Shown here in pieces: positions 42,881 to 54,849 of a stretch of DNA of 64,000 nucleotides. The number at the start of each line of letters is the position of its first letter. Position 1 is the first letter of the stretch. Source of the stretch: Tetrapyrgos nigripes. Taxonomy: Eukaryota > Basidiomycota > Agaricomycetes > Agaricales > Campanellaceae. A program made the translations under genes and the position numbers. The notes under the pieces are model-generated. The model searched no databases, was not told where the DNA came from, and saw nothing but the letters and a program-made list of their open reading frames with translations. The stretch covers positions 1 to 64,000 of the forward strand of contig JAACJM010000282.1 of assembly GCA_013368315.1 (NCBI GenBank). Reading direction: 5' to 3'.

Positions 42881-45255
42881 ATGTATTTGTCAGCTAAGGA
42901 ACTTGGAAGTTGCTTTACCATTCTAGAGCAGACCAAGTTCTCTATGAGGAAAATGTGGGTCATTGCTATGCATGGCATGAGAACGAGGTCCAAATTTGGC
43001 AGTAATAGGTGGTTTTTTTAATTAAGCGCTAGGAATTGCACCCAAACACAAAACCATATACAAATGTAAATGAGACAACTGTTCCAAGTAGTCAGAGTAC
43101 TCAAACTCCCAGTTTACTTGTACTATAAGTACTTTTGATTGGGGTTTTTCAATGAAGTTAGTGCTTAGCGCACGACACAATAAACACAAGTTTAACACCA
43201 AAGGAGATCAATGAGTCCCAAAATCAAACACTTGTAGGCCACAGTTGCCTTAAAATCAAACACTTAATAGACCAAAAGGTCAACACAAAGATTACAGTTA
43301 TAACCACAGAATGTTCAATTTAAAAACTCTATTATCTCTAACACAATGTTTATACTCATAGAGAGTGCAGTTAAGTTTGTTTAGAAGCTTTAGTCCATGT
43401 TTCATGTCCTCTACTATTGCTAGTGAGATCCGATACTCTACAGTACGTGGCTTGGGTAGCTACTTGTAATATCTGGTCCTTTTATACTACTCACAGCTAC
43501 AACTATACAGTTACCTATTTCTTTTCGAGGTCTGCTAAAAGGTATGTAGAGAAAATATAAAACAAATTGAAAAGTCCACTAGCAAGTTCTACCTATTTCC
43601 TCGTAAGTAAAGACTTGCTTATTAGGGTATACAGAAACTGTTCAATATTATCTAAATATTCATAGGAACTTTCTTCAGTTCCCTTTGTAAGCTGTCTGGT
43701 GTTTTCATGTACTGTCCTGGTTAGCAATCATCGCATCTATGACTCAGAATGCTCCACTTATGACTGCTAGGTCCTTCATACGCATCCTTACACTGGGGGC
43801 ATAGGGTTTTCTTGTGGTTTCTTTATTCCATTCAGTTTTCCTTTCTCTTTTCTCTGATCTTGCTTTATTCGTGTTCTATGTATTGCTGGCAGTCTACTAC
43901 TGAGTCCTACATATGAGTCCAGCTCTTCTGCAGTCCCATTTGCATACTTATTCCTCCTTCAATGCTTTCAATGCCTAGCTAGACGATTACTGACAGATTT
44001 ATCCTTATCCAGAAATAATGTTACCCATTTGAGTTGTATTCCGATCATTTGGATGTACTGCAACTTAGCGCTCCTGTCCCTCATATCTTTTGTGTAGAGA
44101 CATCCGTTCACTATCCCCTCTGTACTGATGGATAGCTGAATTCTCTGGGATCCCGCACATATATACTTTGTCCTACTTTTGTCCACATGTGCCTTTTACA
44201 GATACTTAAGATTCCCTCGAAGCCATCTTAGTACTATGGGATTTACCAATACATAGATCTAGACCTAGTGTGATTGTCCGCATGTCTAATCTTAGTGCTG
44301 TCTTCTCCGATCGACCTTTCAACTGAGGATTGTGCTGCTTAGATGTTCCTATGCCCACAAATAGGGGCTACCTTGCACTCCACTGTCCCTTTGGATCACA
44401 CTAGTGGTACTAGTCGTTATAATGATTCAAAAGCCTTTATAGACTATCTTTATCATTTGGTGGGTCTGCTATTATAACTCCCAACTTGTACATATCTATC
44501 ATAGTACTTAGAATGAGTTGTTTCTCCATTCATAAGCACTTAATATTATTGTACCGTTGTTTTCTTAGTCCCACTAGGTATTAACTAGCAGTTCAGGGCT
44601 CAACCTAGTCCTCTTATTCCCTCAAAAGAACATCAAAACTGATATTATGAACCAAAATCCAAGTATGTATACTGCGATTTTGTACAGTGTATCAGTGGGA
44701 ATTGTCAGCCAATCAGGAGGTAGAGCTAATGAGCATAGCCAAGCTTCAGATTATAATAACGAGTATCTAATCCAGTAAATGCCATGTCTGTGCAGCACCC
44801 CCAACTCTGACCTGTTTCTGTGCTAACTGCTGTGTAGTAATCTCAGAAACGACACTAGAAGCAAGTATATGTATTGTTTGCAGTTGTACTGTATGTACTT
44901 AAGGGACACTTGCTGCAGAAATCTTGCTCAGAAATTGTCATGGATCCTAGTTGTAACTGGGAACTGTATGCTCTTCTAGGTGAGAATGAAAACAATCTTG
45001 AATGAAGGTAGCAGCCTCAATGCATAAGAGCCAATCTGCTGCCTTGTAGTCAGTCTCCAGAATAAAAGTTCTGCACAAAACATATTCCAGTCTCAATCAT
45101 TGTCAGTGGTATAAATGGACCAAATGGTCTTGTATATTCATGGTAGAGAGTACATTGGTGTTGTCCAGTGAGAGTTGAGTGTTGGTCTTTGCACGAACAG
45201 ATTTATTTTGATTATTTGTTGCAGAGTTGTCTAGATGGTAATGCAGTTGGTACAG
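42881..45255. other. CpG-poor intergenic DNA
   Basis: No recognisable gene. The minus ORF 43968-44186 and its neighbourhood (43700-44650) might be decayed retroelement coding sequence, but I cannot identify a domain. Confidence 0.35.
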
Positions 45256-45912
45256 GTCTGATATAGGGCTCTCAACCATCCATATATGGTTACAGTCATA
45301 TTTCTTATGGGTTGTATTTTTTACCCGTAACCATACCGTATTTCTTCTTGCAACTGTGTGTATGATATGGATACAGGTCATATACTGTCCATATATGGTC
45401 TTTATGACCATGTTGCCCAAGGGATGCCCAAAGGTACTCTATAGCTAGTCTAAAGCTACTTTTTACCATTCTAAACTCTCCACTGTTGGTCAGAAGCTAG
45501 GCAAGTGGATGGCAAAGCCTAAATTGACTACTCCATGCACTGAATCATTTTTGACGTCCATCAAAAATGTTATGGTGAGTACTGAATGAACCGATTTTAC
45601 CTATTTTTCAACCCATTTTTCGAGGAATCACTCTGATATCAGCAGCAAATATTGATTCAATACCAATTGTACCATACACTGCCTACTTTTAGTCAGTTTT
45701 GAGGGCAAAATGTGTGTCCAGGCATCTCGGAGGACACCAAACTGTAATATGACCATGCTGGCTGTACACAGCATGGTCTAATACAGGTATAACTGTAGTG
45801 TACCTGTACTGTCTCAACCAATCCAGACCTTGGCGACAGTATGGGTACAGACTGTATTTACAGTACCCGTAATGTGTACATGTACAGGACAGTTGAGAGC
45901 CCTAGTCTGATA
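45256..45912. mobile_element. 641-bp hAT MITE (TAGGGCTCTCAAC ends) with 'gtctgata' duplication
   Basis: The element is 45264-45904, beginning 'tagggctctcaac' and ending 'gttgagagcccta'. It is flanked by perfect 'gtctgata' (45256-45263, 45905-45912). Subterminal words such as 'ccatatatggt', 'ggttacagt' and 'gtacctgtac' recur in both orientations. No transposase is encoded. Confidence 0.9.
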
Positions 45913-46204
45913 CAGACAGATTTTGAGATATATCAATGTAACTTTGTATTGATAGTGAAAGAATACAGGGGCAAGCACTCGCAGCACAACAGGAGGAGAT
46001 GACAGTCATGATTGTAGGCGAAAGGAATGGAACAACATAGAAGTTCCCACTCAGAGCTGGCCATCAAAATTCAAACTCCAGTTGGTGACACTGCATGATG
46101 TCATTCAGTTGGACACTCCCTCCTCCTCCCTTCGGTCAGAGTCAGGGAAGAGCCTCACAATTCCCCGTCTGTGTATAGATCATATTTGGTATAAGTAGAA
46201 ACTC

Positions 46205-46620
46205 AAAGATACCTCAGTCAATTGCAAATAATTGTTGAGGATTTTGGAGTGGAAGGTTTGGATGTGGCAATGTTTGAGGTGGATCTTTGTCAGGATGTAG
46301 TGCAACTGAACAATCATCAGTTTCGGTACAGAATTTGCAACAACCCTGTGCATATAAAAGTTCAAAATAATAGCATACTCTTTCGCTGGTCTTTGGTTCA
46401 CGTGTACCTCTCATCCTCACTGAACATTTGGCAGTCAACTATCAATTCCTATGAGGACTCTGAGAAACTCTATGTATCGGTCCTGGTAAGTGGTGGGTGA
46501 GTGTAAGAAGTAAACATATTACCGAGGTTTTGATCTTCTAGAACTGTATGGAGCATAGACACCAATCTCAGCATGATTTTAAGCTTCAATACCAGTGTGG
46601 TGGAACGGATGCTGTGACAG
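46205..46620 (+). pseudogene. RYPC/FRW membrane-protein family, copy F (5'-truncated)
   Basis: Only the charged-helix end of exon 1 remains (VEDFGVEGLDVAMFEVDL), close to copy E. It is followed by exon 2 (IKVQNNSILFRWSLVHVYLSS, INSYEDSEKLYVSVL) and part of exon 3 (NCMEHRHQSQHDFKLQYQ). The membrane helix and RYPC segment are missing. CY has become SY, and changes such as 'agacgcc' to 'agacacc' indicate CpG decay. Non-functional. Confidence 0.7.
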
Positions 46621-48766
46621 ATAGGTGTGAGTGGGCACTGGGAGGATCAAAGGAGGATGTGAGTAGATGTGGGTTGTGGCTGATAGTATCCATGAGCATC
46701 CTCAAGGGTAAGTATGTAAGTATGTAATTATGCAAGAAAAATGTGAAGTACTCACCTGGAGTGGCAGGGGTGGTATAAAGAAATTTCAACTACTAAAGGA
46801 CAGTACAAAGTATATGTTACTTTGTGTTTTTTGAGAGCACCAGACTGAAGCTAAACACCAAATTCTTGAGAACCAACCCTCATAATGAGCCTTCAGCAAG
46901 GTAGCATCAGAAAAAACACCAAATGAGAATTTATACAATATATGTACAAATGTTGTAGTATCAGTAGTATGGCAGTCAAAATTTGTGAAAATTTGACCAA
47001 ACTCAGATGTATTTGGTTCTACTCTGCTGTATGTGTAGAATCATTGACTATGATTGACATATCTAGAGTTTTCCTTGTACCAGTGATATAAGAAAATATG
47101 GGCAAAGCAAGCAGTAAATATTGACTAGTCTCATGTGTACCATTACCCATCCTCTGTCCACTGTTGTACAATGTGCTGACAAGACACAATTGCATCATCT
47201 ATGCATGGCATTCAAGTTGACATCTGGAGCTGGGTGTAGTATGTACTCACCTCAGCAGGAACCCTTAATCATGTCTTACAGAAATAAGCTTGTATATGGT
47301 AGCAAACCAAGTTGCAAAAAGACTCTGAGTCCCTGAGTCCCTGACTTGAATATGTAACATTCTGATTTGTGCCTGAGGTACACTCTGACAGATAAAGCAG
47401 AGGGCTAAATCCCAAAATGAATGAAGATGTGTTCTTGATGAGTAAACACACCAGCTTGAGGGTGAGGAGGGTGAAGGACTGGGAAGTTTTTGGTGCAATG
47501 AGAAGCAGAGATGTGGCTTGATTGACATCATTGACTATACAGCTATGTGTGTCGGAGCTTGAATATGTGATCACATGTGGACTTGCATTGATTTGCACAG
47601 TGTCTTTCCTCGTCTTTCTTCCTTCCTTCCCTCCACTGGCACCTATCCACTTGTCTTCTCATGTCTTTTTTCAAGGTTAGTCATCTGTGCAAAAAAAATG
47701 GCCTGTTCACATCATTCTCTCCCTGCTCCACATGGCAGCACATGACAGTTTTAAGTGAGTCCTTCATCTTCCTGGAGTCGTTCTCCCATCTGCTAATCAC
47801 CTTTCATTGTGTATTAACACTGCTGGACAATCCTGTCAAGCTCTAGTGATGTGATGTGCCATGTATTGCCATGTATCTATGTCAGTCTTCATTGGAAGTC
47901 TTCAGTGCAGGTATAAGTGCACAATCTTTTCACTATCATGTCAACTATCTGCTGATGTATTTGTTGTTGTCTTTCTGTCTTCAAGTTGGGTTTGGTATGT
48001 CTGCACTGCATTCCATCTTGTAGTGTTTGTGTTGCGAGTGGTACGTCTGCCTCACTGTGATATGAATATTGATCACTGACTCCTCAATGTACAGTCATCC
48101 CACCTCTGATGCTTCCATGGGATGCATGTTGTAGAGCTGGTAGGCCCGTTATATCTCCTTTTATGTTGGCCATTGATTGATCCTCTGATGTAGTGCGCCA
48201 ATCTCTTTAATGCAATGATATCTTATCGAAGTGAGTTGGGACAGGGGATCATTGGCTGTTGTAGTAGACTCTTGGTGTATGTATGTACATAGTACCATGT
48301 ATTAGGTACGCCAGTCAATATATACACCTTGCTTTCTCTTCAGTCTCTCTACTGCATTGTGTTTCCTCCTGATAACTGTGTCAGATCCTCGAGAATTGTT
48401 GCATTATTTGTTGTTATATTGATATGATATCCTGCATAATTCTTGCCAAATCTACAGGGGGCTGATCCATATTGTAAGATTGGTATTTTTTCACCACATT
48501 TCTGCCATTTATGTCAATATATAACCAAATTCTCAAATGAGGTCTTTCCTGATGCTATGGGTAAGGTATGGGTTATAATGCATAAAAGATCTAAATAATG
48601 AATTACATGGTAGTTATCAGGTTTCTATGTAGAATGGAGGTGCGATAGTGCCGACATAAAATGGTGCATAATTCACAGTGGAATGGACACATACCAGCGC
48701 CGACTTAGTGGGGGTTTGGGGGTGCAGCCCCCTATGAGCTGTCGACCTGTGCCATAAGATTAGAGC
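46621..48766. other. CpG-poor intergenic DNA left of the nested transposons
   Basis: Several 60-110 codon frames overlap on both strands without motifs. No gene is supported. The last 60 bases ('ggtttgggggtgcagcccc') look like another repeat end. Confidence 0.35.
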
Positions 48767-49205
48767 GAGCGAAATAGTGTTGTAAGATTGGAGCGAGCAA
48801 AATAGTGTTGTAAATGGTCCAGCTTGGCTCCAGCGAGCCGCTGAGCTGAGCCAGTTTTTGAGCTGCAGCTCGGCTCCAGGTGGCTCTCGACCGACTCTGG
48901 CTCGAGTCGTAAAAGCCGGGTCAAATTCCCTCAGAGAGACTGCCCTCTAGCGACACCAGAAATTAGCTAAAAGTGTACTGTCTCAGTAGCTGACATCAGG
49001 GAGTGTCTTTGACACTGGGGGCGAGCTCATGGGAAGCAGGCCCTCGGCTCCCAGGCAGGAAGCCTCATGGGAAGCAGACTGGACAGCTCCCACCGGTAAT
49101 CTAAACTATTGAATCCGAAGGGCCCGAGTAGCTAGGCCCAAGTACTTCGTGTAACCTTAGCAGGGGCTGAATCCAGGATTGCACTGCAATCCGCAGTGTA
49201 CCTTA

Positions 49206-49485
49206 TACTGTACTATCTCAATCAATTCGCGACGGGGTTGTGACTGTGACCCTGTCTCGCGAATATTTTTTTCGCGATTCTAGCTGAGTGACCTGTGACA
49301 GAGGAAATTTTTCGCGAATTTCGCGAAATTTTGACCTGTTTATAGCCGTTTTTGGTAGATTTTTAGTGACATTTTGGTTGTCCCTTTCGCGAATGGGCCT
49401 CTGTGACCACGGACAGCTCAGGAAAATTCGCGAATTTTTGGGGGCCGTGACGCGTGACTCGCAAATTGATTGAAATAGTACAGTA
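49206..49485. mobile_element. 276-bp Tc1/mariner-type MITE with TA duplication
   Basis: The element is 49208-49483, with inverted ends of about 26 bp: 'ctgtactatctcaatcaatt' and, reversed, 'ctgtactatttcaatcaatt'. It is flanked by TA on both sides. The interior has repeated 'ttcgcga' words. It is nested in the outer hAT. Confidence 0.8.
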
Positions 49486-49945
49486 TACTTATATAGAAAA
49501 CACTGTAGTAGTACGACAGATATAGAACAAAGACTAGACTCACAAGCCAGTCGGTTGGTCCGCAAGCTAAGCGAGGAAGTGACAGCGGAGCTCGAATTAT
49601 GGCTTGCTTCTAGTGTTGCGCCGGGTCGAGTTAGAGTGGAGGCCGAGCGCTCAGCTAATTGAGCTTGAGCTGGGCTCAAGCTCACTGACAAATCCTTCCG
49701 CATTAGGAAGGATCCCCCTATTCTCTGTCATTCCTCAACATATCCACCGTCTGCAGAAGTTTAGGTCTACTTCTAAGCTTCGGTATGTATGTAATCTTTG
49801 TTATATAGTCTATGGGGGTCTACTGGCAAAAAATCACGAGTTGCACAAGCAATACTATAGTACATATGTACTAGTGAATGGATGTAGATACTAGACTAGT
49901 AGACTATATTATCGCGATGGCAGTAGTTACACAATGTGAAAAGCC

Positions 49946-50397
49946 TTATACATTAGATCCTGCAGTAGAAATACTGTACGAAGCATTGATTAGTCGTGCA
50001 ATGTCCTGAATTTGCCCATTCATCAGCATATCCCGCAACTTCTCTTGTGGCATGTCCGTCATAGTGACATTTTCAGTCTCATCCATCATACAAGTCCCAT
50101 CATATTTCTCTTCACCCAGCTCAGAATTTTTAGCAACCCAACTCTTCGTGAAATCTAATCGATCTTCACAATGCATAGCTTTCAAGATCTGAAGCACTTC
50201 CATGAAGACCAGATCAAGTTGAGACTGTCAATCTGCGTCAGTCTCTTTGCTTGAGGTTGGCTTGACCTTGTGAATTTGATGTGGGGCAGTTTTGTCGATG
50301 ACAGGAACAGTATCACTGTCTGTAGGGGTGATAAACCACCAAACGTCGGTTGCTGTTGCCTTCGGATTTTCGCGTTTGGCTTCAACAGATTTGAATA
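49946..50397 (-). pseudogene. hAT transposase-like ORF, distal part (left of pogo)
   Basis: Continuing the frame of 53097-53636 across the pogo insertion, the minus strand reads FKSVEAKRENPKATATD and VWWFITPTDSDTV, typical of the region before the BED zinc finger in basidiomycete hAT transposases. It then jumps to a C-terminal-like acidic region (TGTCMMDE-like YDGTCMMDETENV, RDMLMNGQIQDIARLI). One in-frame TGA (after KETDAD) and the absence of the zinc finger and catalytic core show internal deletion. Confidence 0.65.
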
Positions 50398-53098
50398 CAG
50401 TACATTAGTTCATATCGAATAATATAATAACGAATATTCGCCATAACGAATAGGATTTGGCCTTCTCCCATGTCGGGAGGCAGGGATATTCAGCAACCCG
50501 CCATCCAGAATAACGAATACAATGTTCAGTGGTAATATTCATTTTGGCGGGTGCCATTCTGCGTGGGATTTTGTTGACCTGAGGCCCAAATTGGTAAATT
50601 TTGAGGTCCTTTCCCCGTTTTAGGAGACAATAAATATTCTAGATCATATTAAAATCGCATAGAGGTTCATTCTTGAGCTCGTAGCATCTATGGCTATTTC
50701 CTCCTCTACTAAAGTTCGCACTGTTCGCACTAATCAAAAAAAACCAACCAAATTCAAGCCTCAAGGACCACACAAGTCCAACAACCAGCCACGAACCAGT
50801 GCTAAACCTACGCAGACTCGGCGCAAGAACCTTACACTCTTTGACTGGCTTCAGGTCCTGGACTACGTTGATGATCACCCTGACTTAACGCAGCCACAAA
50901 TTGTACGGTACTTCGAGACCCGATCAGATAACGAGGGAGGATCTTTGAAGTTTTCTCAAGGGACACTGTCAAAGAAGCTCAAACCTGAGGCCAAGGAAGA
51001 GCTTCGGCAACGTGCTCAGTCTCACCCAGATGCTCTTTCTGGAAAACGAGCTAGAATTGTCACAAGGCCGGATGTAGAGAAGTGTTTGATTTTATGGGTT
51101 GAGGATATGGAGTGTCGTGGTGAGACAGTCTCAGGTCCTATGTTAGTTGAGAAGCGACAAAGGATTGAGGAAATGCTCGAGGTTCCAGATGAGCAGAGAT
51201 TGACGGGAACAGGATGGATAACGTCTTTCAAAAAAGCGTGCGTTGTTCTGAATATGGTCATCTTATTGAAATTAACTGTGAATCGGCATTTGTTATATAA
51301 GGTACCAAATGTGAGAGCGCCGCTGCCACGGAGAAGCTGGGTCAGTTGACCTTCGAGCTGTTGAGAAGGAGCGACAACATCTCCGTAAAGTGCTTGCAAA
51401 GTTCAAACCAGAGGACAGATGGAATGGCGATGAAACATCTTTCTTCCCCTCTCTTGCACCAGACCATGGACTTTGCATGAAGCAGCTGCCTGGCAAGAAG
51501 AAGAGCAAATTCCGCATTTCAGTCTTAGTTCTCACAAATGCGACAGGCACTGAGAAGTGTAAATTGCTCTTCATTGGTCGGTTTAGACGTCCTCGGTGTT
51601 TCAATAAAAAGGACCCTGCTTGCATGCGACCACCTTTGGAATATCGCTTCAACAAGAAGGCTTGGATGACTGGAGTCATATTTGAGGAGTAAGTTTTTTG
51701 TTGGTTACTCTTACAAACTTTAATTGACATGACGACAATTTCAATTTTCTACAGACATCTTCGAAAGCTTGATCTTGAGATGCGTCGCCAGAAGCGACAC
51801 ATCCTGCTGCTTTTAGACAACTTCTCAGGTCACTATGTCTCCTACCAACCGAAAAACATCACAATCCATTTTCTCTCACCAAATCTAACCTCTTATGTCC
51901 AACCTTGTGATGCTGGTATTATCCGCTGCCTCAAGGCTCATTATCGTCGACTCTTGTGCATGCGGGCTATGGAACGGGCTGAAGCAGGAGAAGATAATCT
52001 CTGGGAGATTGAGATCTTACCGGCTATGTGCATGCTCACAGAAGCTTGGAGTCTGGTTACCCCTCAAACTATCTGTAACTGCTGGAATCATACTGGGATC
52101 TGCCCCCCAGCACAGTCAGATGACTCGGAGGAGGAGTCTGAGTGCGAAGATGCTGATGCCGAGCCTTCAACTGATGACATCATTCTCCAGGAGGCATGGG
52201 ACGTGATGGTGGAATATGCCTCCTCAGATATGACCATGGATGAAGCAACTCAAAAACTCAAGTCTATTTATGGCGAGAGCTACAACCCCCAAGATTGGCA
52301 TGGCCCGCTAAATGCAGTCAGTGAAGCAGAACATGATGTCCAAAAAGCACTAGAGGCTGTTCATGAGCTCATGCCGAACTTCAATGACGAGATCGCATCA
52401 CATTCCCACCCCATGGATATTGACAGCGACGACGAGGAAATCATCATTGCGCCATCTGTAAAGGCAACTTCCTCTCAGAAACCAACTCATTCTACCTGCG
52501 CTCATCTCAAGGAAGCTGAGGATGAATTTATGTCTTGGGTTCAACGCTTGCATGCAAAGGGAAAGCTTCGGGATGTCCTTGATCTTGACAGTTTACTTAA
52601 TCCAGCTTTAGAGAGGGAGGATGGAGACTCGGAAGAGACTGCCAACTGGTCAGAGGGAGACAAGGGATTGCGGGAGATTGTTGAATACATTAGCAACAAC
52701 GAGGCTAAGAAGGGAACTGCAGAAGACTCTGATAATGAAGAAGACGATTCTGAGGAAGAGAATGGCGGATTGCAGGTGGATTATAATGATGTGATGGCTG
52801 CCGCTCAGCTTCTTGAAAGGGTGTGTGAAACTCGAGGTGATCTAGATAACGCTTTTGATCTGGAGCGTTGTCTAAGGAGGTTCCGAGGTGAGCTGCGTGC
52901 TGATGCAGAATCGCAAAAGCAGCAAGTCGGCATTGAACACTTTTTCTCGAAAGTATAATTAATGTATTCTGGATGTACATAGCAGTCCCAACAAAAAAAA
53001 ATTCGATTTTATCATCTTTATACCATACTGAATAACCGTCATAACGAATAGCCTTGGTCCGTCTCCCAAGATTATTCGTTATGATGTATTTGACTGTA
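50396..53098 (+). mobile_element. Pogo/Tigger-type element, 2.7 kb, apparently complete
   Basis: The element is 50398-53096 with flanking TA on both sides. The ends are 'cagtacattagttcatat' and, reversed, 'cagtcaaatacatcataa', both followed by 'cgaataat'. Copies of 'ataacgaata' repeat subterminally at 50426, 50443, 50509, 53038 and, inverted, 53071. It encodes one transposase with a DDD triad. Insertion split a hAT transposase ORF, so it is younger than the inner hAT. Confidence 0.92.
50690..52958 (+). CDS. Pogo/Tigger (Tc1-mariner superfamily) DDE transposase
   Basis: The cut-and-paste transposase is coded in at least three exons (50690 to about 51240, about 51320 to 51688, 51755-52958). 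Its N-terminus has a basic tail and a helix-turn-helix of CENP-B/Psq type (LFDWLQVLDYVDDHPDLTQ). A Tc5/CENP-B HTH follows (VEKCLILWVEDME, SGPMLVEKRQRIEEML, TGTGWITSFKKA). The catalytic domain shows D1 in RWNGDETSF, D2 in HILLLLDNFSGH and D3 in TSYVQPCDAGIIRCLKAHYR. The C-terminus is very acidic (DSDDEEIIIA, DNEEDDSEEENGG) and ends IEHFFSKV. The 51688/51755 junction (GTAAGT..ACAG) keeps frame; the first intron acceptor is uncertain. It would bind the element's ends and act in the nucleus at TA targets. Confidence 0.85.
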
Positions 53099-53636
53099 TG
53101 TTTGATTCGAGAGCAGGATGATTGAGCTTGATCGAAAAAATGTCCGGGTCCGAATCAGCATAACCAGATATAGGACCTGCACCGGTGACCGAAGCAGTGG
53201 CAGTGGGAGTGATAGAAGCAGCGCCACGAGAATCATTTTCCTTTTGACTAGTACGAAGACGGACATTACAAGTTGGTTGATCATTATTAGAATCGGCATT
53301 GCGTTTTCGAGTTTGCCTTGTATTTCGTGCAGTGGACTGGGTTAGTGGAGTGGGTGTTTGGACAGTATAAGGAAAACCACTGGGGTATGTAGTAGGGCTG
53401 TATGGTGTTTGGGGAGCTTGAACCCATGTAGGAACATGGGAGTGAGCAATGTAGGGGTAGTATCCATACTGCACAGGCTGATTGGGATGCTGGGGAGTAG
53501 AGGGCACTGCAGCCTGGAATGCAGTAGGCTCATTTTGGGCAGTAGGACATGAATTTGAAGTTGATGCGGAAGTTGAAGGTGGATAGTATGTCGGATAAGG
53601 TATATGACCATATGGTGGATGGTAAGACCCATTCAT
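53097..53636 (-). pseudogene. hAT transposase-like ORF, proximal part (right of pogo)
   Basis: Starting at 53636 the minus strand encodes a Pro/Tyr/Thr-rich N-terminus (MNGSYHPPYGHIPYPTYYPP), a basic patch (RNTRQTRKRNADSNND), then SDPDIFSIKLNHPALESN. The frame meets the pogo TA at 53097-53098. Removing the pogo and one TA joins ESN to IFKSVEAKRENPK without a frame change, so the ORF was open when the insertion occurred. Confidence 0.65.
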
Positions 53637-53957
53637 CGAGAGAAAGTCAGAAAGGATTGGAAAAAAAGGCTAAAAGCCCCCAAAAGCTCAAGCTTAAATA
53701 TCAGAACCGTTGTCAAGCTAGCTAAAAGCTCATATATTATCACCAAATTTGAAAATATGAAACAGATGGGCAATATCAGTAGGTACAGGTACAGAACGAG
53801 GGCAGAGAGGTGGATGAGGAGGAGAAGATGCTTTCAGCCCCTATCTGAACCAGTGGAACGGTCCCACGTCATCATCTAATGCCGGATTGATGTGGTTGAT
53901 GGGACCTTCCATATATGGGGGTGGGCGGACTCGACCCAGTGCAACACTACTTGCTTC

Positions 53958-54267
53958 CCAACCGACTGGTATTTTTGGGCGTTGTTTTGGGAGCTTGGCG
54001 TGCGAATTTGAACTTGTAAATATTTTCGTTCGCTGTGCATCCAGAAAGCAGCGAGAGCGCTGCAGACGCAGACATTCACTTACAATCTGAAGAGAGTCAT
54101 TTTGGAGGAAGACGTGTATTAGAATAATGTACTGTAGTTGCAAATAAGACACCCAATGGTACTGTTTCCGAGTATATGTGCATTGTGGAGAATTAAGACA
54201 AAATTTACACTGAAGGGTGAGTATGAGAGGGTGTATAGTAGCCATTGTAAGGAGCTGATGGATTAGG
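53958..54267. other. Outer-element sequence between the inner hAT and the Tnp2 fragment
   Basis: No gene is supported. A long minus ORF (53841-54305) crosses the hAT end and so is probably chance. Confidence 0.35.
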
Positions 54268-54849
54268 GTGTTGAGGGTACCTCTGCTCATCTCTTCTCCA
54301 GACAAGAGCTTGTCAATAATAACCTATCTGACAGCTCTCCTAGCAGCTTGGCTTCATCTCAAGGGCAGTGCCAGTCGTACCGCTACCAATGTGGTTCTGA
54401 ATGGCATTGCCTTCATTCTTGCAACCGCCTTCCACATCATTTCGGTATTGCTACAAACTTGTGGTTATGATATCAATATACAGGTCTCCACTCCTCAAAA
54501 CATTCATTCTACTTACAGCTCTCTACAAATCAAACCAACAATCATTCGCACCATCTGCTGTCCCAAGTGCTTCACACTCTATCCCCACATGGCAAACCTT
54601 CCTGATCATTGTCTTTAGAAGCAAGGAGTATATCAGAGGAATCCCTGTGGAACACCTTTGAAAACCACAAGGAGAACTGGAAGAGGAGAAATTACTGTCC
54701 CTAGGCGCTTGTATAGCACCCAGTGTTTCAGGTCATGGCTCAAGTTCTTCTTGAAACGTCCAGGGATGGAGGAGATGATCAACAGGTCCTACAATGTCCT
54801 GCCCTCTCCTGATGGAAATGTGAGGGATACCTGGCAAATTCTCTGTTGA
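54268..54849 (+). pseudogene. Tnp2/Plavaka-like (CACTA-group) transposase fragment
   Basis: The plus frame reads SLSIITYLTALLAAWLHLKG, then TCGYDINIQ, a zinc-binding-like segment ICCPKCFTLYP..DHC and, after one frame change and a stop, RRLYSTQCFRSWLKFFLKRPGMEEMI. The pattern CPKC-LYP-C followed by W-L--FL-RPG-E matches the region before the catalytic domain in basidiomycete Plavaka/Tnp2-type transposases. No catalytic core follows. It is a broken fragment captured in the outer hAT. Confidence 0.6.

Larger units (their letters stand above)
49603..53957 (-). mobile_element. Inner hAT element with 'cttgcttc' duplication, carrying a pogo insertion
   Basis: The element is 49611-53949. Ends are 'tagtgttgc' and 'gcaacacta', continuing 'gggtcgagt' on the left and 'actcgaccc' on the right. 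The 8-bp duplication 'cttgcttc' is perfect (49603-49610, 53950-53957). Without the pogo insertion it would be about 1.64 kb and encode, on the minus strand, an internally deleted hAT transposase N-terminus. It is therefore non-autonomous. Confidence 0.9.

Noticed and set aside
43968..44186. Copia-type retroelement coding remnant
   Set aside because: The impression rests on composition; I could not identify protease, integrase or RT motifs.
53841..54305. 154-codon minus ORF
   Set aside because: It crosses the right end and target duplication of the inner hAT, so it is most likely a chance frame.
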